Assembly (NCBI GenBank): GCA_020226215.1 | Contig: CM035230.1 | Span: forward strand, 457,501 to 521,500 | Direction of reading: 5' to 3' | Length of the DNA: 64,000 nt | Origin: Sindora glabra | Taxonomy: Eukaryota > Streptophyta > Magnoliopsida > Fabales > Fabaceae | In this document: piece by piece, positions 52,585 through 63,873 of the stretch | How positions within the stretch are numbered: position 1 is the first letter of the stretch | Layout of the letters: each line of letters begins with the position of its first letter | Program-made: the position numbers and the translations under genes | The notes under the pieces: model-generated | Seen by the model: the letters and a program-made list of their open reading frames with translations, nothing else | What the model was told of the DNA's origin: nothing | Databases searched by the model: none

Positions 52585-52635
52585 TATCGCCCTCGAAGGC
52601 GCCATTTGGTTTGGCGTCTTTCCGCCATTGTGCGT
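52585..52635. other. Isolated GGCGCC block downstream of the PMD gene
   Basis: GC-rich island with GAAGGCGCCATTTGGTTTGGCG. Reversed, it reads CAATGGCG...CCAAAC...TGGCGCC, similar to CAATGGCGCCAAACAGTGTGG at 58319-58340, so the two are inverted to each other about 5.7 kb apart. It could be one end of a PMD-bearing element. Confidence 0.4.
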
Positions 52636-53085
52636 ATTTTAGTAAAATATTATGAAAGATAGGTAAAATGAAAAATAGTTTCTAAAAAAATAGTAATTCG
52701 ATACTTTTGCCCAACAAGATGTGGAACATGGAATAATCCTTACCATTAGAAAAAAATAAACAGACATTGTTTTAAAAAATTTATAATTAATTTATGTTTG
52801 TTAATAATTTATAATAATTAAAGTTATGAAAATAAAATACCAGAAGAGAGAATAAAATTCTAATTAGAAGGATGTTATTAGAAAAAATTACATATATTTG
52901 ATGCGTTATATGAGAATTGAATTGATTATATGTTTGTGAGAAGAATTGGTAATTAAAATCGATATAAGTACCTACGCAAGAAGAAAAAAATGTCGTAATA
53001 ATCAAAACCATCCTAAATGTTGATGTTTGGCAATAAAATAGTAAGATAGATGTGCATGAATATATAATGAATATGAAAAAGAACG

Positions 53086-55178
53086 CTAATGTCTACGTAG
53101 GTGATGTCCAGTCCCACATCCAAAATCGGTAATGTGGCGGCCATATCTACTAACCCTCTGTGCAGGCTCGGGAGTCACATCTCCGGTGTCTGTGGCTCCT
53201 CTACCTCGAGCTCCCGCTCTGCCTCTGTCTCTGGCTCCCGCTCTGCCTCCACCTCTACCTCTATCGGCAAGCACTGAGTCATCTGTCATCATGCCACCAA
53301 GTGTTGATCCCTGATCCTGAGTATGTAGATCAAATGCAGGACGATATGGTTGTGATGGACCAGCATCACCAGAAGGAAAGACATGGAATGAAGATGAAAC
53401 TCCTGGTATATGTGGAAATGCCTGGAATGAGGATGGAACACCAGGAGTAAACTAGTACATCTGGGATGACGACGGACCATATAGTGCAGCCGGGAACATG
53501 GTGGAGGATGAAGGATCATTAGATGCAGTAGGGTACATATGAGATGAGGCAGTCATATCAGGCATTATCATCATGGTCTCCTGGGCAGTCGATAGTGGAG
53601 TCTGTTGCACTGTCGAAATGGACGGAATATCAGCCTGCGACGTAGGTCGTGGAGCAGTGCGACGATGTCGATGAGAACAAGGCTGATCATGGTCACCCTC
53701 CGCAGGGTCTGGGATATGATGGGCATGAGGAGCTGGCTCCGCATGTGAGTCAATAATCACATGATCAACCTCCTGAATGGCATGAAGGATGGAGTCCGTC
53801 GCTGATCTAAGTGCATCAAAGGTGAACCTAGACTACCCCTCAGGTGTAGTGAAGTCCTGTAGTGTGGACACCTCATCTACCTATGCAAATTTTTAACATT
53901 AAAGTTAGTTACAATACTAATGCACGGGAAGAAAATCATACACAGAAAACTAGCACGCAGTATTACCACAAGGTCTAGCGCTCCCCAACGGGTATAATAA
54001 ATCGCCTAGTAACCCGTCTGTATCATGCCATGTACTTGGACCGTGGGCCTAGGACTAGTCATGTGGTCGGCTCGGCGATAGCACACAAATCTTGTCGAAT
54101 ATCCCAGAGTGCAATATACGGCTGATGGCGAATGTGCCACTCCTCATCATGCCAACCAGACAAATGAAGGCAATGGACCTCCGCCACCTACTTTGGTGGC
54201 TCAGGAATAGGCTGGCGTAGTCCAAACTGCCACAAAACCCTATCTGGCTGGTGCCACTCGACAATTTGAAAGTGAATGAGTGGCACCACTGCTGTCCACA
54301 TATCACTCCTGTCAAAACAATACTGAGGAAGTGATGCGATGACCACCTCAGTGTACGGGATCCAGGCGATCTGAAATTACACATTTATATTGTCATTTAA
54401 ATGCGACAATCAAATGATGAAGGACTAAAATAAAAATACACATTAGCCCCTGCATATCTGGTCGAGACGAAGACGGTCCAACGTGTATCTATAATAGGGT
54501 AGGCTGTGTGCCGGACTCTCCTGGAATGTCTTTTGATAGTGCCACCTAACAAGTACAATACCTAAGTTAAACAACTTAAAAGTCAACTTAAATACAAGTG
54601 TAAATTGAAAAATTTTCTAACCTACGGGCCAAAGGGCCAATCCTTGCATCCCTCTCTGGTATGTCTGCAATGGTAATCGCGGGGGCGATAGTGGGAAATC
54701 TATCCCATGCTCACAGCTACAGTAGTAGGCAACACCCTCCTATCTCCCTATAATCCGGAGCAGTGGCCTTATACAGCTCTCTGTACAAATAGGCCAGGCA
54801 GGCAGATCTCCAACTGTACATCCTAGCCTCATGGAAGTCTCTGAGCAAGGGTAAGTGCATGAGGTGGACATATGTGTCGGAGTGGTATGGAAATAACGTC
54901 CCACCAATGAGACGCAAAATGTAGGCTCGAGTGAATCTCTGCACTGTCACCTCATCCGCATCATCTGGAAGATGAGTGAAATGCCTCTCCAACTAACTCA
55001 TCCTCAGTCGCCCCCCTCTAATGACATTCTCGTCCACCAGTAACTGGAGTCCCAGATACTCCTCTATCAGGGCTTTCTATCCTCACACAGTAGGCCCTGT
55101 CACTGCTCGACCGTCAATGGGTAGGCCGAGTTGAAAAGCAACATCCTGCAATGTAATAGTCGTCTTTCCCTGCGGCAT
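53086..55178 (-). pseudogene. Plant mobile domain (PMD, MAIN-like) protein pseudogene
   Basis: The exons aligned with the PMD (aminotransferase-like) family are: up to 54622 from about 55178 (TITLQDVAFQLGLPIDGRAV, RAYILRLIGG, VHLMHLPLL, YSWRSACLAYLYRELYKA, AWDRFP); 54545-54458 (PYYRYTLDRLRLDQ); 54370 to about 53970 (IAWIPYTEVV, PLIHFQIVEWHQPDRVL.QFGLRQPIP, YRRVTRRFI); and 53880-53086, a Pro/Ser/His-rich then Gly-Arg-rich tail ending FGCGTGHHLRRH. The first 80 or so family residues were not found. Eleven nonsense codons interrupt it (starting at 55085, 55079, 54995, 54719, 54713, 54190, 54061, 54025, 53977, 53835 and 53454); several fall where relatives have Trp or Gln. The exon 2 donor at 54457-54456 is AT instead of GT. 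The junction of exons 3 and 4 could not be placed in frame. PMD proteins occur as host genes acting in transposon silencing and as transposon cargo; this decayed copy looks like the latter. Confidence 0.8.
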
Positions 55179-57940
55179 GTAAATTGATTAACTTTTTCAA
55201 TACACTACATTTTCTATTTTCACGAAAATTTTCTCCCTTCACACCTATTACTAAACAACAACTAAAATTATTTACACATTATTGTTTGTATATTTTTATT
55301 ATTACAACCATAAATTCTTTTTTATATACACTGACTTCGTCTAATACTTATATTATAATACCTCCATATATATTTTAATACTTTTTGAATAAACCTATGT
55401 ATAGTATAATTTTTTCGAATATGTTTATTATTCTTGCATTCATAATATCTACCATTTAAATAGAAAAATATTCATATTTTCAATAACAATAACCTATTTT
55501 TTAAAGCTTTTGGTTACATCCACATATCCTAAAATTTTATTTTTATTACCTCTCTTATGGTATATTAAAATTTCACATGAAAAATTTCTCTAAATATAAC
55601 TTTCACCTAGGCCTTAAAACCTATTTTAGAATGCATTTCTTTATCTCATTTGTTCTTCTTTTAATAGCACAACCTATTACAGTACATATAAATTTCTACA
55701 AATTTTTCATAAATCATAATTTCACATCTTAAATCATAATTTCACATCATAAATCATAATAATCAATATAAAATAAAAAAACTCATTATTTATATCATAA
55801 TATTCTAAACATATTTCTCTACCACTATAAAAGATATTTTTATGATGATTAATAAAAATTATAATATAAGCACAAAATTTATGAAATACTAACCGGTAAG
55901 TATTAGAAAAAGCAAACAGAAAAAAGCCTCTGCATGAAAGGAAAATTTATTAGATATTTTAATAACTTTAATCTCTAAGTAAAAATTATTACATATTATT
56001 GTATCATTAAAAAAATTATGCAAAAATCACACTAAATTAAATATACTTTGCAAGACAATATATAAAAGGAACAAAAATAATAACATAGATAAAATTTTAT
56101 TGATGTATATTTAATTTTAAATATAGTGTTTGAATTTTTTTATCAAGAAAATATTAATAAATTTTAAAAGAGGATTAATTTTTATTCTTAAATACTTTTA
56201 TTAGAACTGAAATATATAATTAATTATTTCAATTAACGCTTCCCATAACATTAATTTTTTTAAATTATTTTAAGATAAAAATAAAATATGTTACATTATG
56301 TCAATATTATGTAATTATCTTATTATTTAAATCGTAAATAATATAAGTCAAAGTAAAAAAATTATAGCAAAATGAATTAAAAAAGAAGAAGTGCTATGTG
56401 AAAGGTAAAGTAATAAGTGTTAAAAATTAAATATATAATTAATTAATTTTATTAAATAATTTATTTGATTATTAAAAATAATTTTATGTAAAAAAAATAA
56501 ATTTTATTATATTTATATTATTCAATATATTGCATTTGAACTTCTAATTGAATGATTGAAAAAAGAAAGGAGAAAAAATTAAACAAAGTAGATGAAATGA
56601 AGAAAAAGTAATGTACGAACTATAAACCCTTGGGAAGTCTTAGTTGATGTATTTTAAATTTAAAACATAATATTCAAAAACTATTATCACCAAAAATTTT
56701 AAAAAATTTATATAAATAAAATTTAATTTAATTACTAAGTATTTTTTTAAAAATATAATATAAAATTAATTATTTTTAATAATAAAATGTATATTAAAGC
56801 TTTTATTTATTTAAAATATTATAATAAGCTAAAAAATTATAACTTATTATATTTATGTTAATTAATGATGTTGATGTTTTAAACCATAGACAATACGAGT
56901 AGATATAAAAAGAATACAATAGAGTAAATAAGAAATAAACAATATGTACGGTATAAAGTAATAAAAAATTAACTGTATAATAAATTAATTAATTAAATGA
57001 ATTATATAATTTATATAGAATACATTTATAATTAAAAAATTGATATATCTTACTATTAAAAAATATTGGTGTATATGGTTTAAATACCATGTGTTAATAA
57101 AAAAGAATAACATAAATGTACAATAAAAAAGATAAAACAAATAGAAATAATGCCTAAAATATCAAGTCTTTATAAAATACCCTCAATTGATATTTACTTA
57201 TTTTGACATATATTACTCTAAAAATAATATAAAAATATTGATCAATAAGATAATATATCCTCGTAATAATCAACATATAATAAAAATATTCTTATTTTTA
57301 TCATATCCTATATCCTAAAAAATTTATATTTTAAAAATATCTAAATATAATTTTTACCTAGATTGTAAATTTTATTTTAAGACACTTTTCTTTATCCCCT
57401 TTATTCTTCTTTTAAGATCACAAACTATCATAGATCATATAAATTTGTTCAATTTTTTTCCTAAATCCTATATCATAATTTCACAGCATTAATCATAATA
57501 ATCAACATAAAATAAAATTTTTTCCCCTAATGTAAAATATATTCTTATAATAACTAATAAAAATTATAATATAAATACACAAATTATAGAAATACTAACC
57601 AGTAAAAATCACAAACTATCACAGATCATATAAATTTGTATAAATTTTTCCTAAATCCTAAATCGTAATTTCAAATCATAAATCATAATAATTAACATAA
57701 AATAAAAAATCCTCTCCTACTGTAAAATATATTCTTATAATAACTAATAAAAATTATAATATACATACAGAAATTATAAAAAAACTAACCAATACAAATC
57801 ACAAACTATTAGAGATCATATAAATTTTTAAAAACTTTTCCTAAATCTTATATCATTTTTTCATATCATAAATCATAATAATCAAGATAGAATAGAATTT
57901 TTCCTACCACTATAAATATAAAAATTATAAAAATACTAAC
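55179..57940 (-). other. Long AT-rich interval, probable 5' intron of the PMD gene
   Basis: This lies between the PMD coding exons and a GC-richer leader-like block at 57941-58160 that ends in a good donor. A small candidate exon at about 55893-55925 (minus) ends CTTACCGGTTAGTATT. No coding sequence is legible. It contains the repeats at 55500-55910 and 57290-57945. Confidence 0.4.
55500..55910. repeat. Diverged copy of the 57290-57607 segment
   Basis: Shared with 57290-57607 in order: CTAAATATAA(C/T)TTT.ACCTAG, TTATCYC.TTTRTTCTTCTTTTA, ATAATTTCAC, AAATCATAATAATCAA, ATTAATAAAAATTATAATATAA and ACTAACC(G/A)GTAA. The copy is about 1.75 kb from its partner. Confidence 0.7.
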
Positions 57941-57945
57941 CAAGG
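57417..57945. repeat. Three tandem copies, period about 190 bp
   Basis: Units start at 57417, 57608 and 57798 with ATCACAAACTAT, followed by AGATCATATAAATTT, TTTCCTAAATC, AATCATAATAAT, TATAAAAATTAT-like words and ACTAACCA. On the minus strand each unit ends with a donor-like GGTTAGTATTT, so the array multiplied a 5' splice site. Confidence 0.85.
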
Positions 57946-58165
57946 AAGAGCAAGGAAAGAGGACCAGATCTGCTCTAAAGAAGAAAATGTTGCTGGATGA
58001 AATGCACAAAAGTAAGAAAGGATGAAGATTTGTGAATGAAAATATGAAAAATGTTGTGAACGACTGCGAAGAGAGAAGGGAATAGTGGCTGCGAAGAGGC
58101 TCTGAATCAGGGTTCTTCTGGCTGGCTGCGCTGCGGAGGGGAAGGAGGCGCCATTTCATTTGGCG
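57941..58165 (-). other. Probable 5' leader exon of the PMD gene
   Basis: The minus strand is C/T-rich and GC-richer than its surroundings, with CGCAGC-type words, and ends CTCTTCCTTG at 57941 followed by the donor GTTAGT. A frame of 97 codons (58159-57866) begins ATGAAATGGCGCC but runs through that donor into the intron and has no recognisable domain. I read it as an untranslated or short-leader exon; a small N-terminal peptide is possible. Confidence 0.4.
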
Positions 58166-58344
58166 CCTCCCAGAAAATTAAAATCCAATGGCGCCTTTCA
58201 ACATGGTGCCTTCAAGGAAATTTAAATACAATGGCGCTATGTTGAAAAGCGCCTCCCAGGTGCAAGGCGCCTTTCAACATGGCGCCTTCAAGGAAATGTT
58301 GAAAGGCGCCTTCAGCGGCCAATGGCGCCAAACAGTGTGGCGCC
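58144..58344. repeat. GGCGCC-rich hairpin array between PMD and FAR1 remnants
   Basis: Eight exact GGCGCC words in about 200 bp (58147, 58162, 58190, 58266, 58281, 58305, 58324, 58339) in otherwise AT-rich DNA. Three inverted repeats: 58144-58152/58162-58170 (9 bp, perfect); 58190-58204/58239-58253 (15 bp, one mismatch); 58264-58280/58296-58312 (17 bp, perfect, 15-base loop). A 32-bp direct repeat (58190-58221 and 58266-58297) differs at one base. It could be transposon end DNA, a bidirectional promoter region, or a small-RNA hairpin. Confidence 0.9.
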
Positions 58345-58539
58345 CTACGTACTTTGATCATTACTTTCGAAACCGCGGTAAAACGAAAAAAAGTTTATAA
58401 AATAACCGTATTTCGGTATTTTAGCCGTTTGAGGATGATGTAATAAATTACACGACGACCATGTTGAATGGCATCACTTCTGCATTTTGATGCATGATTA
58501 ATGGTTGTAAAATCCGTCATTGCGTGGGTTCGTTCACGT

Positions 58540-59402
58540 ATGGCACAATCTTGTGGAATTTGTGCACAACTACGAGAGGGAATTAACCTAGTTACGCAAC
58601 ATCGAGGTTGAGAGGGACTACAGAGGTAGGTACTCCAATGCTGTGCTTACAACCAACCTCCAGTTCGTTGAACATAATGTGGCCCGACTCTTGCTATACT
58701 TTTGAATTTTTTTTTTGATATTCAAATCAGTCCATATGTTTTGTTAAATTAATTAAGTTTAATTTTGGTTGCTGAATGTATTTTTTTAATATGACTAAAT
58801 ATTATAGTTCTGTTGTAGTATAATTTAAGTAGAAAAGTTATTCAAACAACTATGCCTAATTATGGGTTTAAATATGGGTTAATGTCTGTTATTGTACTAG
58901 TTTTTTTTGCATATATATGAAGTAGAAATATGAATGAAATGAAGAATTTGGCTACTACCCTTCCTTCCCTGCATTTTTTACTCTTATTTTTTCTTTATGC
59001 TTTCTGTGTTCTTTGGTTTTATGACAACTCTTGATCCAGAAAGAGTTCGAAGAAGTGTGAGATGAAATGGCTCAGATCACCACTCTAAACAAATATGGAA
59101 CCGCATGATCACTCTAGCTAGTGAGGACACAAGATCTTTCAACTATACAAGTAGCTGCTAGGTGCAAAGTCGGTGATGTCGGCAAGGGCACAAACTTTTA
59201 TGTCCTAAATGCTAGTCGTGTGTGGACCAAAGGTGTTCCTAGGGGCAAGCTGGTACGAACATCTATTCATAGTACAGATGCTTCAACTATGGTGGATTTG
59301 GGCACAATATCTAGAAGTGCTATACTTCTCAACATTTCGAACCGAATGGTTGTTTCACTAATGCAGCCCGCATCTGTCATGCCTCCCAGGTGCCTTTTTT
59401 AA
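58540..59402 (+). pseudogene. FAR1/FHY3-type MULE transposase remnant (C-terminal part)
   Basis: The first exon (to about 58705) reads VEFVHNYEREL, then LRNIEVERDYRG, AVLTTNLQFVEHNVARLL, matching the FV.QYE..L...R..EVEADF...P.L.T...(M)E..A block downstream of the FAR1/MULE transposase core. After an intron-like gap (acceptor TTGATCCAG, exon from 59040) it resumes KEFEEV.DEMAQITTL then KYGT, and near 59205 YVLNASRVWTKGVPRG, equivalent to the YVL.RWTKGAK block that follows the SWIM zinc finger. The SWIM cysteines themselves are not seen. Stops are TAG (58589) and TGA (59058), again C-to-T type. It diverges from the PMD gene across the GGCGCC array. The catalytic core lies outside or is lost. 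Confidence 0.6.
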
Positions 59403-60530
59403 TGACAATCATGTAAGCAAAAATTGTTTATATTGAATAAAAACTTACATAGATTAAAAATATAAAATATATGATTTCAAAAATAAATAGTATACTTATA
59501 TTGACTATAATGAAATATGGATTAATTGATGAATAAAAGTTTGATCTTCCCCACCTTCTTTACAAGTTTGTAACTAATGGGACATTAGGATTCACAAAGT
59601 AGAATGTAGAGTGGTTAGGAAAACTTAATTTGATTAAATAGAAAACCTTACTAGATTCATCAATTAAAAGTCTAGTTGGTTAAATGTATATATTTGCTAC
59701 CAAACATATCAGTCCACTAAGCATTTTTTGTTTATAAAAGTGATCACAAAACTAGACTCGAAAATTACAACTATAGGGTCAGACTCAGGACATTTTAAAT
59801 AAAATAAAATAAAAAGCCTAATTAATGATAGTCCATTAAAAATATTTTTACATTCTTTCACTTAAACAACATTAAGTGTAATTAATTTATTTTATAAAAT
59901 ATTTTATTTTAAAAAATAACTCTTATGTTGAGGATTAATTTTAAATAGATGTGGCCATAATTTTTAAAAATACACTACTCTAGAGATAGATGCTTGAAAA
60001 TTTGACTAAGCTTATATAGCCAATAATATCGAATCATGATAGTAGTTACATTCTTTACTAATGTAAGACCTTCCATGGATATAAAATATCATAAACTACA
60101 CACACTTAGTCACTGATGTGATAGTGTAGCATGAAAGATGGCATAAAAAAATTGGATCAAATTATGCTTCTCTTTCAAATCGGTCTTCGATGATTTCTCT
60201 AATAAATTCACATAGAATGAGAAATCAATTGGTAAAATACAAAGTCAAATTGTCTCATAAATCCCAAAATGGTATCAATTTTAAGACAAATAAATAAACT
60301 CAGGAACTAACAATTGACACTAAATCTTAGCCTTCACAAAAATTATAATAATTTTGGCACATTATAATCAAATGATGCATGCATCAACAAGATAACATAA
60401 ATTTATAATCAATGTACTAACAAGTATATGTGAAGATATAAGAAAAGGAACATATAAAAAATTACATAAAAGATAGTAATAAAAAAATTGAAACACTTCC
60501 CACTAACCAAAGACATAAAAAAAAAAAACC
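59403..60530. other. Non-coding stretch between FAR1 and copia remnants
   Basis: No gene was recognised. The part next to the copia pol end (60200-60530) should hold its polypurine tract and 3' LTR; a minus-strand GTTAGTGGGAAG followed by TGTTTCA at about 60490-60510 is a candidate junction, but no LTR sequence like that at 63874 follows. Confidence 0.4.
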
Positions 60531-60534
60531 CTAT

Positions 60535-63500
60535 AATTCCTATGTTCTCAACATGCTTTTGAAAAAATTGTAAGTCTAAGTCCTTTAGCCATAGGATTCA
60601 TAAGCATAGCATCTGTATGAATGTGCTCTATTACTATGTCCCTTTTCTTAATAAGATCTTTGATTGTGAGGTATTTTAACTCCAAATGTTTAGATCTACT
60701 AAAACTTTTATTATTTTGGTTGAAGAAAACTACAACACTATTGTCATAATAAATTTTTATTAGTCTAGCAATAGAATTAACAATCTATATTCTTGAAATG
60801 AAAATTTTAAACCAAATAGCTTGTGAAGTAGCACTGTAACAAGCAACAAATTCGACTTGAATGGTGGAAGCTATCAATGTTTGCTTAAACATTTTTTCAG
60901 GATATAGCACCTCCAGCCATCATGAAGATGTAACCTAAAGTAGATTTCATATCATTAGAGCATCCAACAAAATTTGAGTTTAAATATCTAATTACTTCTA
61001 GGTTATCAACTTTCCTATAAACGAGCATATAATTTTTAGTTTTCTACAAGTATCTTATAACTTTCTTAGTAACATGCCAATGATCTCTTCCAGGGTTAGA
61101 CAAATACTTGCTAAGAACACTAACTACAAAAGCTAAATCTAGTTTGGTGCAAACTTAAGCATTCATTAAACTTCCTATATCACCTACATAATGAACATTT
61201 TGCATTAACTATTTCTCTATCTCATTTGCTCGACACTATTTGTTGCTAAACTTATCACCTTTTACAACTGGAATATCCCTAGCTTTATAGTTTTGCATTT
61301 CAAATTTTTTAAGAATTCTATCAATGTACACTCTTTAGACAATCCATGTAAGTTACGAGTTTTTCCCTTATGAATATGAATACCCAAAATAAATAATGCC
61401 TCACCAAGATCCTTCATGTCAAAAGCTCTAGACAACATTTGTTTGTTACTATGTACCAAAGCTAGACTATTGATTGCCAATAGAATATCATCAACGTATA
61501 AGACGAGGAAATGAAGTTGCTCTCACTAACCTTGAAATAAATACACTAGTTAACTTTATTTTCTATGAAGCCTATAGACGTAATCAACTCATTAAACTTC
61601 AAATACCATTTCCAGGATGCTTGTTTCAGACCATATATTAATTTTTATAGCCTGTATACTAGATGCTTAGATCCATTTATCTAAAACCCTTATGTTGTTT
61701 CATGTATACATCTTCCACAAGTTCACCATTTAGAAAGGCTATTTTAACATCCATTTGGTGAAGCTCTAAATTAAAATGTACAACCAAGGCTATAATAATC
61801 TTGAATGAGTCTTTAGAAGATATTGGTTATAAGGCCTTTGAGTAGTTAATTCCTTCTCTTTAAGTGAAATCTTTAGCTACTAATCTTTCTTTAAATCATT
61901 TAATTGTGCCACTTGAATCTTTCTTAGTCCTGTATACCTATTTGCAGCTAATTGCCTTACAATTTTGCAAGTTCCCAAACTTCATTCTTGATCATTGACT
62001 AAATTTCTTCATTCATAGCATTTAACCACAAATTAGACTATTGACTATTCACTGCTTCACTGATGTAGTTGGATCAACAACATTGCTAATGTTATATTCA
62101 CTCTCACTAAGATAGATATAATAATCATTTGAAATTGTTACCCTCATTTGCCTAACTGACCTTTTGATTGGGATTTGCTTTATAGGTTGAATAAGTTGAT
62201 AGTTTTCAATGGGAACAGCTACAATAGGCTCTGCAATTTGGTCATGCTCTACATTTTGATCATTTTGTGTCTCAATACAAATAGATGGAGGTACAATACT
62301 CTGATTAGGTAGAATTAGTGGAATAGTAATGGAAATTGGCTCATTTTGTGTTTCAAAGTGCCACAAGTTTGGTGATATATCAATAATATCAACCTTAAGG
62401 AATTTAGCAATCATAGGCTTAACTATTTTTGTGCCTCTTGTATGGCAGTAGAACTTGTATTCTTTTGTATGATTTGGATACCCTATGAAGTAATAACAAA
62501 TGGATCTTGGATCAAGTTTCTTCACTGATGGATCATAAATTTTCACCTTAGAAGGATAACCCCAAACTTGAAAATGATTTAGGCTATGTTTTCTGTTGGT
62601 CCAAAGCTCAAAGGATATTTTAGGTACTGACTTAATGTGAACACAATTAAGGATGTACAAAGTAATTTTGATGGCCTCATCCTAAAGACATTCAGGTAAA
62701 TTCATTCCGCCTATCATGCTCCTCATAATGTCTTTAAGAGTTTGATTACACCTTTCAATGATGCCATTTTAGTCAAGACTACCAAGCATGGTATACTGTA
62801 GAACAATTCTACAATCTTGTAAAAACCTAGCAAACAGTCCCATATACTTCCTAGACACATCTTGTTTGCCATAATATTCGCCTCCTAGTCAAATCTCACA
62901 ATCTTGATGACTTTTCTCAATTGTTTTTTCAAACTCAATTTTGAAATTTTAAATTTCTCAAGTACATCAGATTTTTCTTTTATCAAATAAAGATAATCAT
63001 ATCAAGAAAAGTCATCAATAAATGTGACAAAATAATGATAACCACAAATAATAGGAGAGTATGATTCAGATATATTAGTATGAGTTATCTATAAAAGGCT
63101 AGAACTACACGTAGCACCTTTCTTTGTAGTCTTGGTTAACTTACATCTAATACAATTCACACATATATTCATATCTTCAAAATCTAGGAAAAGGAAGAAT
63201 ATTCTCTTTAATTAACCTCCCCACCTGTTCCCTAGATATATGTCCCTATCTCTTATGCCATAACATTGATGATGTTTCCTTAATTCTAAGTCTTTTTGAA
63301 ACCACATTTTTAACATTCAAAGAAGCATAAGGACTATCAGAGGCTAATAGTAACCTATATAAACCATTATCAAGAACACCAAAACCAATGGACTTAGAAT
63401 GTAATAAAATATCAACTTTTCCATTTCCAAATATAAATTTGTATCTAAGTTTATCCAAAAGAGAAATTGAAATTAAATTACATCTAAAACTAGGAATATA

Positions 63501-63860
63501 AAAGACATTATTCAATCTAAGTTCAATAGAGTTTTCTAGACATAAAATAACATCTCCTATGCATTTAACTGTAACTTTAAGATTATTTCCTACTTTAAGC
63601 TTGGACTCTCTTTTATTTGGTTTCTTCTTACTTACGAACTCTTACAAAGTAATTGCAATATGAGTTATGGAACCACTATCAAACCATTAAGAATCTATAG
63701 GGATATCAATTGAATTTGATTCAAAGCAAGCTAAGGATAAGAGTTTACCATTCTCATTGCCTTTTTTTCTTCTCTAACCAAGACTTGAACCTATAGCACT
63801 CATTCATCTTATGACTTTTCTTATGAGAATGATAGTACTTTATAATCTAATGAATGGAAC
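60535..63860 (-). pseudogene. Ty1/copia gag-pol remnant
   Basis: Minus-strand domains in order: a nucleocapsid knuckle trace near 63810 (SHKMNEC, other cysteines lost); aspartic protease WFDSGSITH (about 63665-63695), with the catalytic DSG kept; GAG-pre-integrase FYIPSFRCNLISISLLD to SSMLWHKR (63515-63246); integrase zinc motif CVNC (about 63160) and FIDDFS; integrase C-terminal part and linker, the longest open stretch (62660-62049, ILNCVHIKSVPK, FELWTNRK, SVKKLDPRS, FIGYPNHTKEYKFY); reverse transcriptase YVDD box intact at 61498-61487, followed by FDMKDLGEALFILGIHIH; RNase H traces KTKNYMLVYRK, NSNFVGC (about 61000), CYYDNS-like and KGL near 60620. Numerous stops and frame shifts. The 3' LTR is not clear and most of gag is missing. 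Confidence 0.88.
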
Positions 63861-63873
63861 CTTTTGGACCTCT

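Noticed and set aside
53132..53450. Plus-strand frames of 60-96 codons rich in Leu, Pro and Ala
   Set aside because: They are antisense shadows of the Gly-Arg-rich tail of the PMD gene; the minus-strand frame matches the family.
54055..54384. 109-codon minus-strand frame (MCNFRSPGSRT...) as an independent gene
   Set aside because: It overlaps PMD exon 3 in another frame; the true frame carries the PMD motifs and the stops.
57866..58159. 97-codon minus-strand frame beginning MKWRLLPLRS as a protein gene
   Set aside because: It runs through a good GT donor at 57940 into AT-rich intron sequence, has no domain, and its first part looks like a leader exon. Kept only as a probable 5' leader.
58188..58400. 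70-codon plus-strand frame across the GGCGCC array
   Set aside because: Its residues repeat because the DNA repeats (FNMVPSRKF and FQHGAFKEM); no start context or continuation is seen.
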